From positions 46,575,657-46,639,656 of the forward strand of contig OX243812.1 in NCBI GenBank assembly GCA_945859605.1: 64,000 nucleotides of DNA, given 5' to 3'. The notes under the pieces were generated by a model. It was not told the DNA's origin. It saw only the letters and a program-made list of their open reading frames with translations, and searched no databases. Each line of letters opens with the position of its first letter. Positions within the stretch are counted from its first letter, which is position 1. Of this stretch, positions 34,109 to 47,760 are shown piece after piece. Origin of the DNA: Lumbricus rubellus. Lineage: Eukaryota > Annelida > Clitellata > Crassiclitellata > Lumbricidae. The position numbers were made by a program, and so were the translations under genes.

Positions 34109-37100
34109 CATTGCTATTATTAATTATTAGCCTATTAGTCATATCGTAAATATCATCATCATGAATTCGGTTGTTACCTGACTGTAACAACTTGTCCAGC
34201 TGACAGATGGATGTCATTCATCTGAGCAATAAAGATGGCGGCCACTGCTTCATATAGCGCCGTTCCATCCATGTTGACGGTGGCGCCGACAGGTAGAACG
34301 AATCGGGTGACACGTTTATCGATGCCGAGGTTGTCTTCGAGACAACGGAAAGTAATCGGAAGAGTGGCCGCACTAAAATCAGATCACACATTGTAATTAA
34401 GCGGTCGAATGCACTGTCACGGAAGCCATGAATTTTCCGTGATTTTATGCATTTGTTGTGAACGCCGTGAATGTTCCCAAAATGATCTTAATTGCTGTGA
34501 TTTGGGACAAATTTTGTGAAATTGATGCAACACGACGTTCAGAAGTGATACTTTTCTCCGTATATAGCCTCAAGGTTTAACAGGTGAGAAAAAAAATTAA
34601 TATAGCAAAAAAATAGAGAAAAATGGCCAGATTTCGGCCAATGATTGTTGAAATCGGCCAATTCTGTCTTGTTTCTATCATCCATACAACATGATATATT
34701 ATAAGGTATATAAACTCATATACTTTCTCCCACGCTGTCTCAGATGCTGCCTGTAATTGTATAGCCTAAACCTACATGTATTCATCACCTCGAAACGTTT
34801 TCACTTTTGTCCTACCATACGTTAATCTATCATAATTTTCAATCCTTCTGTTAACCGATATAGCCTAATTATATTTCTTATTATGTCAATATTCTTCATG
34901 TGCATTTCTGAACTGATAACTATACACTTATCAATAAACACTGAATGCTTTTGATTTGCAGTCTGAAAGGTCCTGCCATCGCAGCCATGAATAGTGTCCA
35001 AACTCTCAATAACATATTATTTGACTTTATAAACGAATGCACAGCTCTTTTATGCAGTGAGCATAAATAGACAGCTCTTAAGTCTACGTGTGAACAAATA
35101 TTTGTTCTATATCAGCTTATCAGACAATCTGCTTCCTCTCAATAAATGATGCATCCGTACATACATACATTGTATATGCCGGAAATACAATGCATAAGCA
35201 TACATAATACACACAATGCACAGTGCCATGCATGCATTCATGCGTGCAGTATACAAGCTGATAGGCCACCTATAATTATAAGTGCAAAAGAAAACCGTAC
35301 ACACGTTTAATGGCCCATGCATCTACATGTATAGGCCTATGTGCATACCTGGAGGCTGTTCCAAGGGCAGTGACCCACGCTTGGAGGAGACCCTTGAAGA
35401 AGCGCAGTGGGTTTTTCCTCGTTACAACGAAGTAGATGATGAAGATGGTACCGATGGTGTGAATGACCAGACCGAGGATGACCGTCACCATGTAGAGACC
35501 AAGCTGCTGGGCTGTCTTTGCCAGGTCGGGAATGTCCATCACTTTTCCAGCGATCAAACACATTATACCGAATGGTGAATACCTATGCACAAACAAAACC
35601 ATCTTATCATGAATGTATTAATATGCACGTGCATAACGTATGCAACTATGCATGCATGCATGTAATTCAATAGCAGGCATGTCTGTATTTGTATGCATAT
35701 AAATTATATGTGAATGCATAGTCTATTATTGTCAATATGTTTGTACATGTATGTTGTCAATATTGTTATGCATTCATATACGTATGACATCGTATATGCA
35801 TTGTTAGTATGCAGTATACCTTTGTATGTTTGTACATAATGTATGTATGCACTTTATATCACGTATATCCGTATGTATGTAAGAGTGAGTGTATACCTAA
35901 CATATATAGCGCATTGTAAGACCATCTCTGAAAGGGCTGTGCGTAGGCCTATATAATTATAGGCCTATATACAATGTACTATTATGCCCGCTGCAAGAGC
36001 CAGTCTTACTGAGGGAACAGCGCAAAGCAGCAAAGAAAGGCAGCGCAATTTAATCGTTGAAGTCGAATTTCAAAGTAGCAACATAGAATTTCTAGCGCTC
36101 TTGAGCAAGTGCTCCACTTTGCTTTGTGAGAAGCGCTGTATAGTCTACAATACATATAATTATAAGCTACACTGACATCATACATATAGTTACTTACTAT
36201 ATATTGCTACTATAGGCTACAGCCGTAGTACAGCGTAATTGTTACTTCAGAACATTCCACAAGTTTCCCGACTTCGTTCAACAGCTGAACCTATATACAT
36301 GTATATTCAAGCAGACAGACCAACATTCATAGGCAGACGGATATAGAGATAGATGGACACGCAGACAAGCAGCAGACACAGAAGGACATGCAGACATATA
36401 CAATGAATGAAAACAGTGACTGACCACATGATGAAGCCGACAAGCGTCATGATGATTTCGTTAAGAACGTGAAAGAAGTCGAACATGACTTTCGCCTTCT
36501 CTCCCATCTGACCAATCACGATTCCAAAGGCAATACAGAAGATGACGAGACCTGTCGTTGAAATGTATTCACAAGAATTATTATTAATTAAGGGTCATTT
36601 ATGATGATGATGATAATGATAATGACGATGAAGTTCATGATGACGATGCATGATGATTTCGGCGACGACGACGACGACGATCATGATGATGACGACAATG
36701 ATGAGTTGGTAGCGCATTGGACAACACACTGGCATGGAGATTAGCGAACCCGAGTTCGAGCTCCTTATAGGTCTACGTTTAACGTGCTTTGTAGGCTGCT
36801 ATTAGCGCCGTGTATTGCAGGCTATCTGTTCTGCTAGTAGCTAAGATTCATGTTTTCTGTCATATGCGTTCTTCTGAATTGTTTCAATTGCATAAGTGTT
36901 TCAAACAGTGTATAGGCCTACTCTGTAACCGGTCGAGATAATTATGTCAACCGGATTGTTTAATAAAGAATAATATGATGACGTGTAGGTAAGAGTCTAG
37001 GACCAAAGTCTGTACCAAGAACATTGATTCCGTCCATGTACTTGAGGCTTCTCGTCATAGCAACAGCGGCGGGTGACGCAATCGCTTCAGTTGTTGCCAG

Positions 37101-39706
37101 GGAGTCATTGGTGTAGTTAAAAATGGCTTCTGTCGTTGCTATGGCAATCGTTGTTAAGATGTCCGTTGTCGTGTCATTGCCAAGGTCATATCCCTGGGTG
37201 GATGATGGCGAAGGGGCATCTCGGGAGGGGTTCTTGGGCTTATAAACCGTCTGGATCTGCTGAAAACAGGCCTGGACCAAGTTCTCCGGAAACATATTCC
37301 TTCAGAAAACAAATCAATCATAGATTATAGAGAAATGCTTTACTGCCTTACAGGCAAACAGAAGACACAGGCTACAGCCTACAGGTAAGACCAAAGGTAC
37401 CAAAGAAAAGTCAATCGAAAAGCAGCAATCTTCTTGTAGGCGATGGGTGTTGCCTGTTGCAGATGTAGGCAAATATTAGCCTATATACATGTATATAGGC
37501 TAAGCTTTATTGGGCATATTCAATGTACGTATAGACTATATATAGTATTCAGTCTAAGGGAAATGGATATCCCGCGCATATAATTTTTTGTAGGCCTGCT
37601 TAAAAAGTGCCATATTTAATTTTGATGAAACAAGCTCATGCGTGCATAGCCTATACGTGTATGTGTTGGGAATCAGTGCGAAAAGTCAACAGTTCTGCTG
37701 TCAGTTCAGATTATTATAGTTAGCAAGCATAAGAAGGAAATAAGAAAAATTTAATTAAAGACGGCCAGATCCAATTTGACTGGACCGATCGATCAGATAA
37801 CTGTAGCCCCTGTATATATGTTGTCTTTGTTAGTCGGTCGAAAAGGCAGCAGTCATTGGTGGAGGGGAAATAACTCCAGTCTGAACACTAAAGTTTGATA
37901 ATTGTAGGAGTAAGAGTGACGTTGGAGTGTTTTACAACTAGACATTGAGACTGGAATTCCTCTGCTCTGAATTCGTGTGTCTATAATTTGTATTCTAACC
38001 GGATGAGGTCGAGAAAGGCATCGATGGTGGATACGACGGTGGACTCTGCTCCATCTCCGAGAGCGTCCTTGATGGATTTGCTTCCAGGTTTGATGAGAAG
38101 AACGCAGGTGATGCCGATGATGGCAGCGATAATCGTCGTTGTGAAGTAATAGAGCAGAGCACGACTTCCCATCCTACCACTCGCCTTCGCGTCCAACTGT
38201 GACAACCCTATAATCATCATCAGCAGCAGCCAACAGATATCATCATCATAATAATTATCATAATCATCGTCATCATCATCATCGTCATAATCATCGTATA
38301 TGTCATCGTCATCGTCATCATCATCTCAGTTATGTTGATTAACAGCATTTGTATGTTATCGTCATCAGATCGTGATAATCATATCAACAGCATCGTCATT
38401 TTCTCATGTCATGATAAGAATCATCATCGTCGTCCACGTCATCATCATTCTTATTGTCGTCGTCATCATCGTATACCAGGCTGAGCAGGCTCATATTGTT
38501 ATCATGCTCATCGTCGTCGTCATTTAAGTCAAGTCTCCCTTGTGATTCAACAAGGACAGATGAAGGACACATTCATCATCGTAGTTTGATGATTCCGGGA
38601 ATGATGATGGTGATGCTAATGATGATGATGATGACGACGATTATGATGATGATGAATGACGATGATGATGATCATGTTTATGATTATGATAATGACGACG
38701 GCAACAACGACTATGATGATGATAACGATGATGATGATAATCATGATAATCATGATGACAATGACTGTTGAATGACCAATGTGGTGATCATCACCTGCAA
38801 TGAGACTGGAGATGATGAGAGGCAGAATAAGCATCTTCAGCATCCTCATCAGCACATCACCAGGGAATGAGATGAGCATGATAAACTCCTCCGACGGATG
38901 AATCATCCTCAGAGCGAATCCGATGATTGCTCCGAGGAATACTCCGATTATCGTGAGGACGAGCAGAAGGTTCGTCCTCAGCCACCGACGAACACTTCCG
39001 CGCCAATCATCTGGACACTGCAATGATGCAATCGAACGTCACAACCTCTATTCATCTTCAATAATAATAATTATCTATTTTTAATCTTTAATACTAACGT
39101 TTCTTTTTCCAGATTATGCTGCATGTGGTTGTGTTGTGGGGCGCATTTGTGTAGTGATAAAGTTCGCCGCTTTGTGGCTGAATGGTTCCAGATTCGAATC
39201 CACCTCAAGCCGCCGCGCTGGGACCTTGAGCAAATCCTTCCCTCGCAATAATTGCTCGTGCGCTTCGGCGTGAATAAACTCCGATGCAGTGCTAGCGCTG
39301 TAGTCGGGGGCGCCTCTCAGTAGTGAGCTTGAAGGGACGCCATAGAAAATGCGATATATAAATTTTTTAAACATTATACCACTACGCTGCTACTGCTGCC
39401 GCTGCTATACTGCTACTATTACTATTAGGCCTATATGTACACGCTATACTCAGTTGCGCTAATTATTTTACTGCATATTATTTTCATAAATTATTTTTGC
39501 CCTGTTTGACTGATTTTAAGTGAATAAACAAACGGCAGAGCTGCATAAACTTGATCAGATGAATCGCGTTTAATAAGAGAAGCAGAATATAGGCTAATGT
39601 GCGGTGCCGAAACCTTGCACGGATGACGTTTTCGTCTTGGACGGTCATCATCGTCGTCATCGGGCGCAATATCAATCGCCGTTAGACCCACGTCGTTCCT
39701 CTCCAT
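32092..39706 (-). CDS. SLC1A: SLC1-family excitatory amino acid transporter (EAAT-type)
   Basis: Nine coding exons in transcript order: 39614-39706, 38795-39017, 38000-38207, 37016-37299, 36425-36551, 35349-35582, 34178-34372, 32802-32936, 32092-32317. All borders are GT-AG, all phases agree, total 1725 nt (574 residues, the normal EAAT length). Seen: [16 protein letters not shown] (TM1), [17 protein letters not shown] (TM2), an extracellular loop with NDT, NYT and NDS glycosylation sites, HP1 TASSAATLP, NMDGT (423-427) in TM7, HP2 GAASVPSAG, and D497, D501, R504, T505, N508, D512 in TM8, matching the sodium, carboxylate and amino-group ligands of GltPh. The Arg (R504) marks acidic amino-acid selectivity over neutral ASCT types. 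Family role: sodium/proton-coupled, potassium-antiported glutamate/aspartate uptake at the plasma membrane. The cytoplasmic C-tail is charged (RERE-rich). The paralogue (EAAT1-5) cannot be assigned. Confidence 0.95.
33796..34112. repeat. (ATC)n then (ATT)n arrays in SLC1 intron 7
   Basis: A pure ATC run (33796-33862) passes into GTC units, then ATT runs (33967-34005, 34029-34112). Located between the seventh and eighth coding exons of the SLC1 gene, ending about 65 bases from the exon 7 donor. Confidence 0.9.
34373..35348. other. SLC1 intron, no feature recognised
   Basis: Intron between the sixth and seventh coding exons. A/T-rich with scattered TAGCC/ATGCAT motifs; no element boundary or exon found. 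Confidence 0.5.
36705..36770 (+). mobile_element. Possible tRNA-like SINE head
   Basis: GGTAGCGCATTGG resembles a pol III A box and GAGTTCGAGCTCC, 45 bases on, a B box. No body or tail shared with the other SINEs was seen. Could be an unrelated SINE head or decayed tRNA pseudogene in a SLC1 intron. Confidence 0.35.
38208..38794. repeat. Imperfect ATC/GAT trinucleotide repeat filling SLC1 intron 2
   Basis: Almost the whole intron between the second and third coding exons is built from degenerate ATC units (to ~38480) and GAT/ATG units (38600-38765), so the two halves are roughly complementary and could form a long imperfect hairpin in the transcript. Open frames through it (poly-Asp, poly-Met, poly-His) are artefacts. 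Confidence 0.85.
39137..39363 (+). mobile_element. tRNA-derived SINE, family A, diverged
   Basis: Starts GGGGCGCATTTGTGTAG, B box GATTCGAATCC (39191-39201), body with GGGACCTTGAGCAAATCC and GGCGTGAATAAACTCCGATGC, end GGGACGCCATAGAAAATGCG. More diverged than the 29719 copy. It lies in the first intron of the SLC1 gene, antisense to it. Confidence 0.8.
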
Positions 39707-40893
39707 CGTCAGACCTTATCTTCTCGATCTCGGTTGATCACTCGGTTCCCTTCTTTTGATTTTAGAAACCTAAAGAGCGACACAATGCATGTACATGTAG
39801 CTATATTGTATTTTAAAAACAGTTTTTTTAGTTCTCCTGCTGGTGATAAGAACATTTATATTTAAGTTAGTCGGTAATATTAAGTCAGTTGGTAATTCCT
39901 TAGCAACTGACACCTGGGACTATGCACAGTCGGTGACATAATTATATAACACTTTATATAGGTCAGGCAGTGTTGAGTCTTTTGACTACTGGACTAAAGT
40001 GCAACTGCTGTCGACAACAGAGTCAGTGTAAAAACTATGTTTATACGATATGCTACTGATGTTATTTTCATCCACAGGCCTAAATTACATGTATGATCCG
40101 GTTGCAAAATCGTCATGAAAAATCCCAAAGTTCTGCTGCTGTTTATGGCCTACATTAGTCTGGAACAGTTGCCCATGCAGTTACTTTGGCACAATGGCCT
40201 GAACTTGACCCTGCCTAGGCACCTGCAGCTTCCTTGGTGATTACTGATTAGATAGCCTACACGTGTACTTATACTAAGAACGGTTGCTGGTTCATCATGG
40301 TTAAATGACAGATTATTATCTTCGCGATATCAAGTTGCAAGTGCATCTGAGAATGTTATCAGAGGGGCAGCTTGTTAGTGTGATACTCTGAACAAATTGC
40401 TTGCTTCCATCTATCCGTCGGTAAATCATCTATACATGTACCTATACAGTACCATCTGTTTAGTGATTCATAATCCGTGTGCTGGAAATTTCCGTTGTTG
40501 TCAACAAAGTGGATCTATACCAGCTTGTGTCGCTGGCAAATGGGTTATATACAGTCCAGGCCTAGATGCTGTTATTTCGGACATAGGCATGTATGTATAC
40601 TGTGAAAACGTTACTGTGTTAATCTAATGCAGAGGTGTCAAACATTTTTAATGGCAATATTTTCGAGTTGGTTGCGGACCAATGTGCTCAAAGCGCCTGA
40701 GCAAAATAGGGGGTGGGGTCTGGAAAGGATTCTCTCTGACAGACTTGATCTAAGGATCACAATATCAGTGTGTGGAAAACATATTACGTACAATGCCTAC
40801 GATTATCTTTAGGTGATATGGTTACAGAGGATGAGGACGAAGAGAGGAGGAGGAGGTGGACGACGACGACGATGTTGATGATGATAATAATAT

Positions 40894-40997
<104 letters not shown>

Positions 40998-43900
40998 ATA
41001 ATGATAATGATGATGACGACGACGACGACGATGTAAAGCTGTCATAAATTGATAATACGGTGCTATAATAGTAGTTCCTATAGATCGGTCTAAAAAATAG
41101 CCGATTAGTTCAATATCTAATCAAAACGTCGGTTTACCTATATATTTCCTATTATAAACCCTTCTCGGTGTAGACGTCAGACTCTGTGTAGTCTTTGTGC
41201 TTCTAGTTTTACCGCATGTCTGCGTACATGCATGTATAGGCCGCAATATGCGTAGGCCGTAGAATGTCGAAACTGCTTGCATACCTGCCTGCGTATTATA
41301 TAGACAAGCTTAGTGGAATCATATTGCGCCAGCTCTGCGAAGTTAGCAATACACATGCTGGATGTTGTGCACTTATAATATATAGTTTGTATACGTATAG
41401 ACTATGCCTAAATCTTCACTTGCGTTGAGCAAATAAATGTCTTTAAACTGTTTACAGTGGCGCTTTTGGCTTCAACGTATAGGCCTAAAAACGAGAAACG
41501 GCTTTATTTTAGGCCTATATGTCTGTTGATTGCACCATCTTTATATTGGCCACTCGACCATATTATTATTGAGAATTGGTGATGACCATTCGCTTCCGTT
41601 TACTCTCACCTCAGAGCTGCTCTCTCACGATTAGTCTCCTACTGACGTCTCCGTTGTGCAATATGTTTACCATTCGATCCTTGCTTCGCGAGCATTTAAC
41701 GCTTGCACCTATAGTGTGCAGTGGTGTAGAAGCAAGCGTACTCCCACACGGTTATCGTGCAGGGCACTATTGTAATACAGAGCCATACAATAGGCCTATT
41801 GGAAATGCACAGACTGAACTCAAATCTCTGGTGTTGCATAGATGTGCTTGAGCTTTTGTAGTTTACTTCTAAAAGGATTCTCCCAGAGCACTGTAAGAAT
41901 TAATGCACGGCTGTCTAATGCGTCCAGACATAATGTTTGTGTTCCCTGTTCAGGTCACAATAATTATAAAGTTTTATTTAGTTGACTATATATGCTATTT
42001 GCTAGCCGAGAATACTTAAGACCTATAGGAATAAAGACCAACTGTAGCATATATAGATCTATACGCTAGGCTACATTGTCATGTCTCATTTTGTAAACCA
42101 TAGCGTTACCTTTTTTAAACTTAAATATAGGCTATTCGTTTGCACTTTGCTGTAGTAACTTTTAACGGACTTTCTCTTACAGGCGTGCGTTTGAATTCGT
42201 TCTTAATCTCTGCTTTCACAGTCACACACGAATTCTTGTTTAGGCTATTACGCGATCGCATACACGAGTCGTCAATATTTGTGCTTTTAAATATCTTTTA
42301 AAACTTGGTTCATGCATGCAGTGTCTGTTGCGGTGTAGGGTGCAACTTGGCACTGAAATCGTGCGCTTGTATTATTCCTTGCTTGGCGGCATTGATGGAC
42401 ACAAAACATTATAAAACAGATTCTGCATCATGCATGTGTAAGCCTACTTCATGTGTTGCATGTGCCCATAGACAGAACTCAGAAGAGCAAATAATATAGG
42501 CCGACTATATATATGTTATTCTGTAAGCTAATTGAAAACAGGAGATGCTGCATGTTATGACCTGACAATGTACTGTCGACGCCTTCATGTATATAATATT
42601 ATATATATTAGGTTGGCAACTAAAGCCATAGTGTGTATTTTTTTACTGTTTTCGTCTGAGCTGTCATCGTCTACCAAGGTTCAGGAAAATGTTCTAGAAA
42701 TTCGAGATCGACCGATGTTTTGCACTTGACATGCTGCGCAATACAACTACCATTATATAGCTAACCATTTTTCACGTTGGTTTATGCAGCGTATGAAACA
42801 GGTGATCGTAAATACGTCTCATCCTATACATTCCCATTAATGTTATAGGCCTACTTCAAGCGACAGTATAACCAAGTTGTCCTGACGAAATTATAAGTAT
42901 AGTCCACAGTTGGAAATCAATCGCTGCTGAACCCTGAACCCATGGATAATAACCGATTAGAAACTCAGCTGTAAAGTTCGCAGGGAAACTTCCGTTATAA
43001 GTAACAAAGTTGGGGTTTCAAGCTTGCAAGGCAGGGCCGATGAGAGAAATTCTGTATACACTAAACGAAAACGTTGGTACTGTCTTGTCCGAGCTTCTAA
43101 AAGTTTCCGGGCCTCTGCCCCCGCTCGGCCGCCCTGCACGCAGTTATAGCAAACGAGAAAGCATGAGAAGTCTTAGAAGACTTGAAAGGCTTACGTTCTA
43201 ATCGTTTTCTTCAGCGTGCGTCTCATAAGCACAATATGTAATCTATACACAATAATTACACATGTGACATGTTATGCTATGTGAAGGACTGACATGAACT
43301 GCGCTTCATTCGCTGAACGCTGGTGAATTTTCACAGACTTGAACAATGAACATCTGCCTTTGTTTAATTCACAGCAGATGCCAATAATCATCATAATAAA
43401 AATTATAGGATCAGTGGCAGCGTTTGCACGGGTCACGCACTGAGTTCACGCTCCACTGCGCACTACCCTACTACAATTGGCAAACGTGCCAAACGATAAC
43501 CGGCAAGGTTCTTTTTGTACTATCTTGGATAACCCGTGTCACACAAGCCTCGGTGTACATTCGTGCGAACTTTCAGTCAACTCTGTGTGTATGTATGACA
43601 TTGTATGTGTGTGATTGTGTGCGTATCTATATTACCCGATAAGGGTAAACTTTATTCTTGCTTTTGAATACGAGCTCACCAAAACTCCATCCCTCGCTAT
43701 CTTTCCACAGGTAAAACTGTAAAACTTATCCAAGATCAGTACTGAAAGAACCTTGCCAGTGGAGCGTGAACTCAAAACTGAAAACAATACTCTTTCACAA
43801 ATCCTATCCTGCAGGCTTCTTCCTCTTCTCCTCACATATCTCTCGTCATTTCAACTCTAAACCACCTTAGCCGTCCATCTATCGGCCTGCCTGACTTCCC

Positions 43901-44874
43901 GGACTATATATACCCGCTGCCTATCGATTTTGGTTTGATTGACGCCTGTGAATAAGCTGGTTCCCACGAGTTGGCTATTGTGGGCGCTGTAGAAGTCTCG
44001 AGATTACGATTACAGTGCAAGCATATAGCCTACTGCAGATGTTTTGTAGGTGGTTTTCATAGAGGCAGTGGTTCACGTTTGTTTATTATAGGACAGCTCA
44101 AGTGAAAAGACTAGACCTACTCAAACCAAAATAACTGGGCTAGGGCATCTTCATCTGACATTTACTCTGAATAAACATTTCTTATGAATTTGTCATTGTG
44201 TGTGTCATTGTGTGAGTGCATGTCTAAGAAATTATTCATATTATTTCGATTATTATTATTATTATCATCGTCATTGTCGTCGCCGTCGTCGCCGTTAAAA
44301 GGAAGAAGAAATAAATGGTTACTGTATATTTAATAATAATTACATACCGTGCACAATTTTAAGACAAAAGTAAAAGGTCATGAGAACAAATAGGCCTAAA
44401 GGGTCGTCGGCCAAAAATTTGTGAACAAAAGGTGTCGCGCAGCCGTCCGCTTCAGCGGTTGTGATTTTGTTGTTCCACTCCCTATATATAGAAGCCTGAA
44501 TTCTCCCCCCCCCCAAAAAAAACAACAACCAGGGGCTAGATTAAATGCTGGGTGATAGGCCTAGTAATAGTATACTGCATGGTGGCACCAGTAAACCATG
44601 ACCGCGTGCAGGTGCCTTGGCCTCTCTAACATCATTGGTAGGCCTATGCACAGATATTTGTTTTACAAAATCATGAAAAAGTTAAAAATCGATGTTCCAA
44701 TGACTACAGACGAATTATTATTGTCTGCAAACGTATGGTGCAATAATGTGTCCGCAATACTGCAGCGTGTGTGCTGTGTGAGTGGGGTGGGTGGGTGAAG
44801 GCCTGTATACGTGATGGTGACTGTGGTCGAGCATGTATGCCTTGCTGAGCAAACTGATAGTGCCTTTAGAGCGA

Positions 44875-44875
<1 letters not shown>

Positions 44876-44912
<37 letters not shown>

Positions 44913-44955
44913 GTAATTCATTCGGAAATTTATATATATATATATATATACATGT
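44876..44955. repeat. (TA)n microsatellite pair
   Basis: Two TA runs separated by about 30 bases. Confidence 0.85.
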
Positions 44956-45514
44956 ATATATCCCATGCACTTCCGTATACCAGATTGTGTTCAATGTCTC
45001 AGAGTGGCGTTTTGCGAATCAATAGACACATCATCAGCACACATGACAATGAGGATGAGGAAAAGCAAGAGGAGGATGAGGGAAGGGGAGGGGAGGAGGA
45101 GAAAGAGGAGCCTGGAGACGAGAAGAAAGCAAAGATGGGGAGAAAGCGGCGAAGAACAATCGGACATCAAAGAAAATGCTAGAAAGAGTGGAAAAGAAAA
45201 GTGTCAAATAAAGGCGACTCTATAAGGGGTGAGGGAAAGGACGATGACGATGATAAGAAAATCAGATAGGAAGGAAAGGCCTGGCATGTGGAGGCCCTAC
45301 GTCATTGGTTAAAAGGCAAGCAAAGTCAATGTTGACTTTCGGTCAAATAGACTTTCAACGTAACCTTCCAACGAAATGGACAGAGTTCCACTTAATATAT
45401 CTTAAGTTCAAAATTCAAAAGTTACAATTTGAAGCTCGGCGCATGCAGGGCACCAGCTTATTCACGAGCTCTGCGTCAAAGTATAGAGGTTGTCCAGAGA
45501 TTTTATCAAGTGAA

Positions 45515-45690
45515 GAACATGGCTTAAAGTGTGGCAGGACGGTCATGGACGGCGTCCTGGCACTTATTTTCAAATCTCTATGCCGTCCTGCCACTCATTT
45601 GGCCAGAACGGCCAGCCCACCTGAAAATGTATGAGGCGCCTTGGCACTTCTTTTGGAAAGGTAAGGGGCGTCCAGGCACTTCTTTTTTAC
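45515..45690 (+). repeat. Dispersed repeat family B, copy 1
   Basis: From AAAGTGTGGCAGGACGGTC, through GGACGGCGTCC-GGCACTTAT and TTTGGCCAG to GGCACTTC, this matches the reverse complement of 52977-53130 at roughly three quarters or more of positions by eye. It has GTCC/GGAC and internal inverted segments (GGCAGGACGG ... CCGTCCTGCC). No terminal repeats or target duplications could be placed; class unknown. Confidence 0.6.
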
Positions 45691-45790
45691 ACTTTTAGCA
45701 CTGGTGAAGAACAAACTCCAATTGCCAATACCAGAAAGAGAAAGATACTCGAGCCTAGCTGCTATGCCAGGTTGCGTAGCCTAAATAGGA

Positions 45791-45793
<3 letters not shown>

Positions 45794-45857
<64 letters not shown>
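45794..45857. repeat. (CAGA)n microsatellite, about 16 units
   Basis: Pure CAGA/GACA tetranucleotide run. Confidence 0.9.
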
Positions 45858-46116
45858 GAGGTGGCATGGTGGATGGATGAGGGTTAGGCCTAGGCCTAAA
45901 TGCCGTTAAACGTGTGTTCCTGTTCACCTACTCTTAAGTTTGATGGCAGTGGAAAACAAATTATTAATTACAGCTGTCTTTGAGAGGGAAAATAAACATC
46001 TCTGAATGGTATACCTCCCTCATAGACTAGACTATATAAAATATTATGTCTTCCTTGGTACACAGTACACTCCTGCGGATGATGATGGTGGACACGATTA
46101 CGACGACGATGATGAT

Positions 46117-46176
<60 letters not shown>

Positions 46177-46177
46177 C
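46117..46177. repeat. (GAT)n microsatellite
   Basis: Pure GAT run of about 20 units followed by GCTGCT-rich sequence. Confidence 0.9.
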
Positions 46178-46189
46178 GCCGATGACGAT

Positions 46190-47224
46190 GATGCTGCTGC
46201 CTTTGCTGCTGCTCCTGCTGCTGCTGATGGTAATAATAGGCCTATTGAAGGAACAACGGTTTTATCAATGTGCGAACAGTTTGCAATTTACCGCGACCTC
46301 AAACCTATATATTTTAACTACAACAATTAACAATGCTTGTGGATGAATGAGAAATCTAACCTGTTGCCCACTCGTTTGATAATCCCTCTTTGTCAGCTGC
46401 TACGAATAGCTTATCCCTATCAAATACAATTATAGATAAAATATGACTAGCAGAAAAATGAAGTGATTATCTTTGTTAGGACAAGCAATGCATCTCGTTT
46501 CTGCTGCACTGAATCAATCATCCGCGTGGCGGCAGCACAAAACTCAGCCGAACAAAGACGATGAATTACCGGAGGCGTCTTGGCCATGAGCCAGCAGACG
46601 ATCTCACGGGCAAGGATGGCTAGGTGGTTCTCTAAGCTTACTTCTCATAGGTCCCGCCTACCAGGTGCCGCCTGCAGCCCATCGACCACCGACATCTATG
46701 TAGAAAATCTCACAGGTTCTTGGCGCGCAGGACACGCCCGGCATTTAAGCAAGCAGCTGCGGATCGGTAACTTGCGAAGCAGCGTGAGCGTAAACAATGC
46801 TTGGGCGGCCAGGGTGTGTGAGTTGTAGGTCGAAGAAGTGGAAGGAAGCAGAGCCGTTTTAAGGTCCTGCGAACGTCGGAGTTACGTCGGTGCAATAAAA
46901 AAAACTACCACAGAGGCGCGAAATAGTTCATGACTCATGCCCTTCTAAAAAATCAAAAAAAAAAAAAATTTTAAAATGAATAAAATCATGGTTGTATATA
47001 ATACATTATTGATGCAATTAATTCGTACGGTAGAACGACTCGTGACATCACTTGAAAACTTCTCAAAAACTATCTTTGTCACATTTGATAATCTTTCATC
47101 AATTTCAAGTGAGACGGAGACTAATCTTGCATCTAACATTTTAAGCAATTGCGATGAAGCTCGTCTCTGGACTTAGGGGCATTCGATGCACCGCAACGAA
47201 GGGACCTATGTTAGACACGGCCCT
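46190..47224. other. Spacer without recognised gene
   Basis: A moderately GC-rich patch (46560-46880) stands out from its AT-rich surroundings but has no recognisable frame; it could be a promoter or 5' exon of something not identifiable here. Confidence 0.3.
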
Positions 47225-47683
47225 GACATGAAGGAAGGAAGGAAGGATGGAAGGAAGGAAGGAATGACGGAAGGAAGGAAGGACGGAAGGAAGGAAGGTA
47301 GAAAGGAAGGAAGGAAGCAAGCAAGCAAGTTATGTTAGACACGGCCCTGGAAGCAACCAAGCAAGCAAGCAAGCAAGCAAGAAAGGAAGGAAGGAAGGAA
47401 GGAAGGAAGGAAGGAAGGAAGGAAGGAAGGAAGGAAGGAAGGAAGGAAGGAAGGAAGGAAGGAAGGAAGGAAGGAAGGAAGGAAGGAAGGAAGGAAGGAA
47501 GGAAGGAAGGAAGGAAGGAAGGAAGGAAGGAAGGAAGGAAGGAAGGAAGGAAGGAAGGAAGGAAGGAAGGAAGGAAGGAAGGAAGGAAGGAAGGAAGGAA
47601 GGAAGGAAGGAAGGAAGGAAGGAAGGAAGGAAGGAAGGAAGGAAGGAAGGAAGGAAGGAAGGAGGAAGGAGGAAGGAAGGACA
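47225..47683. repeat. Long (GGAA)n microsatellite beside assembly gap
   Basis: Interrupted GGAA/GCAA units to 47383, then roughly 280 bases of nearly pure GGAA up to 47683. A duplicated segment (TTAGACACGGCCCTG at 47212 and 47335) lies inside. The array length may be collapsed in the assembly. Confidence 0.9.
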
Positions 47684-47760
47684 TAGGGTTGATAAACTAG
47701 ACCGCCAATTTGGAGCAGATGTTCGAAATGTGCTTGAATGTGGCCAATAGATTTTGGTTA

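Noticed and set aside
33675..34217. Poly-Asp, poly-His, poly-Leu and poly-Asn frames.
   Set aside because: Translations of ATC and ATT arrays inside an SLC1 intron.
40628..40720. CAGAGGTGTCAAAC end suggesting a hAT-type element.
   Set aside because: No matching inverted end or target duplication was found nearby.
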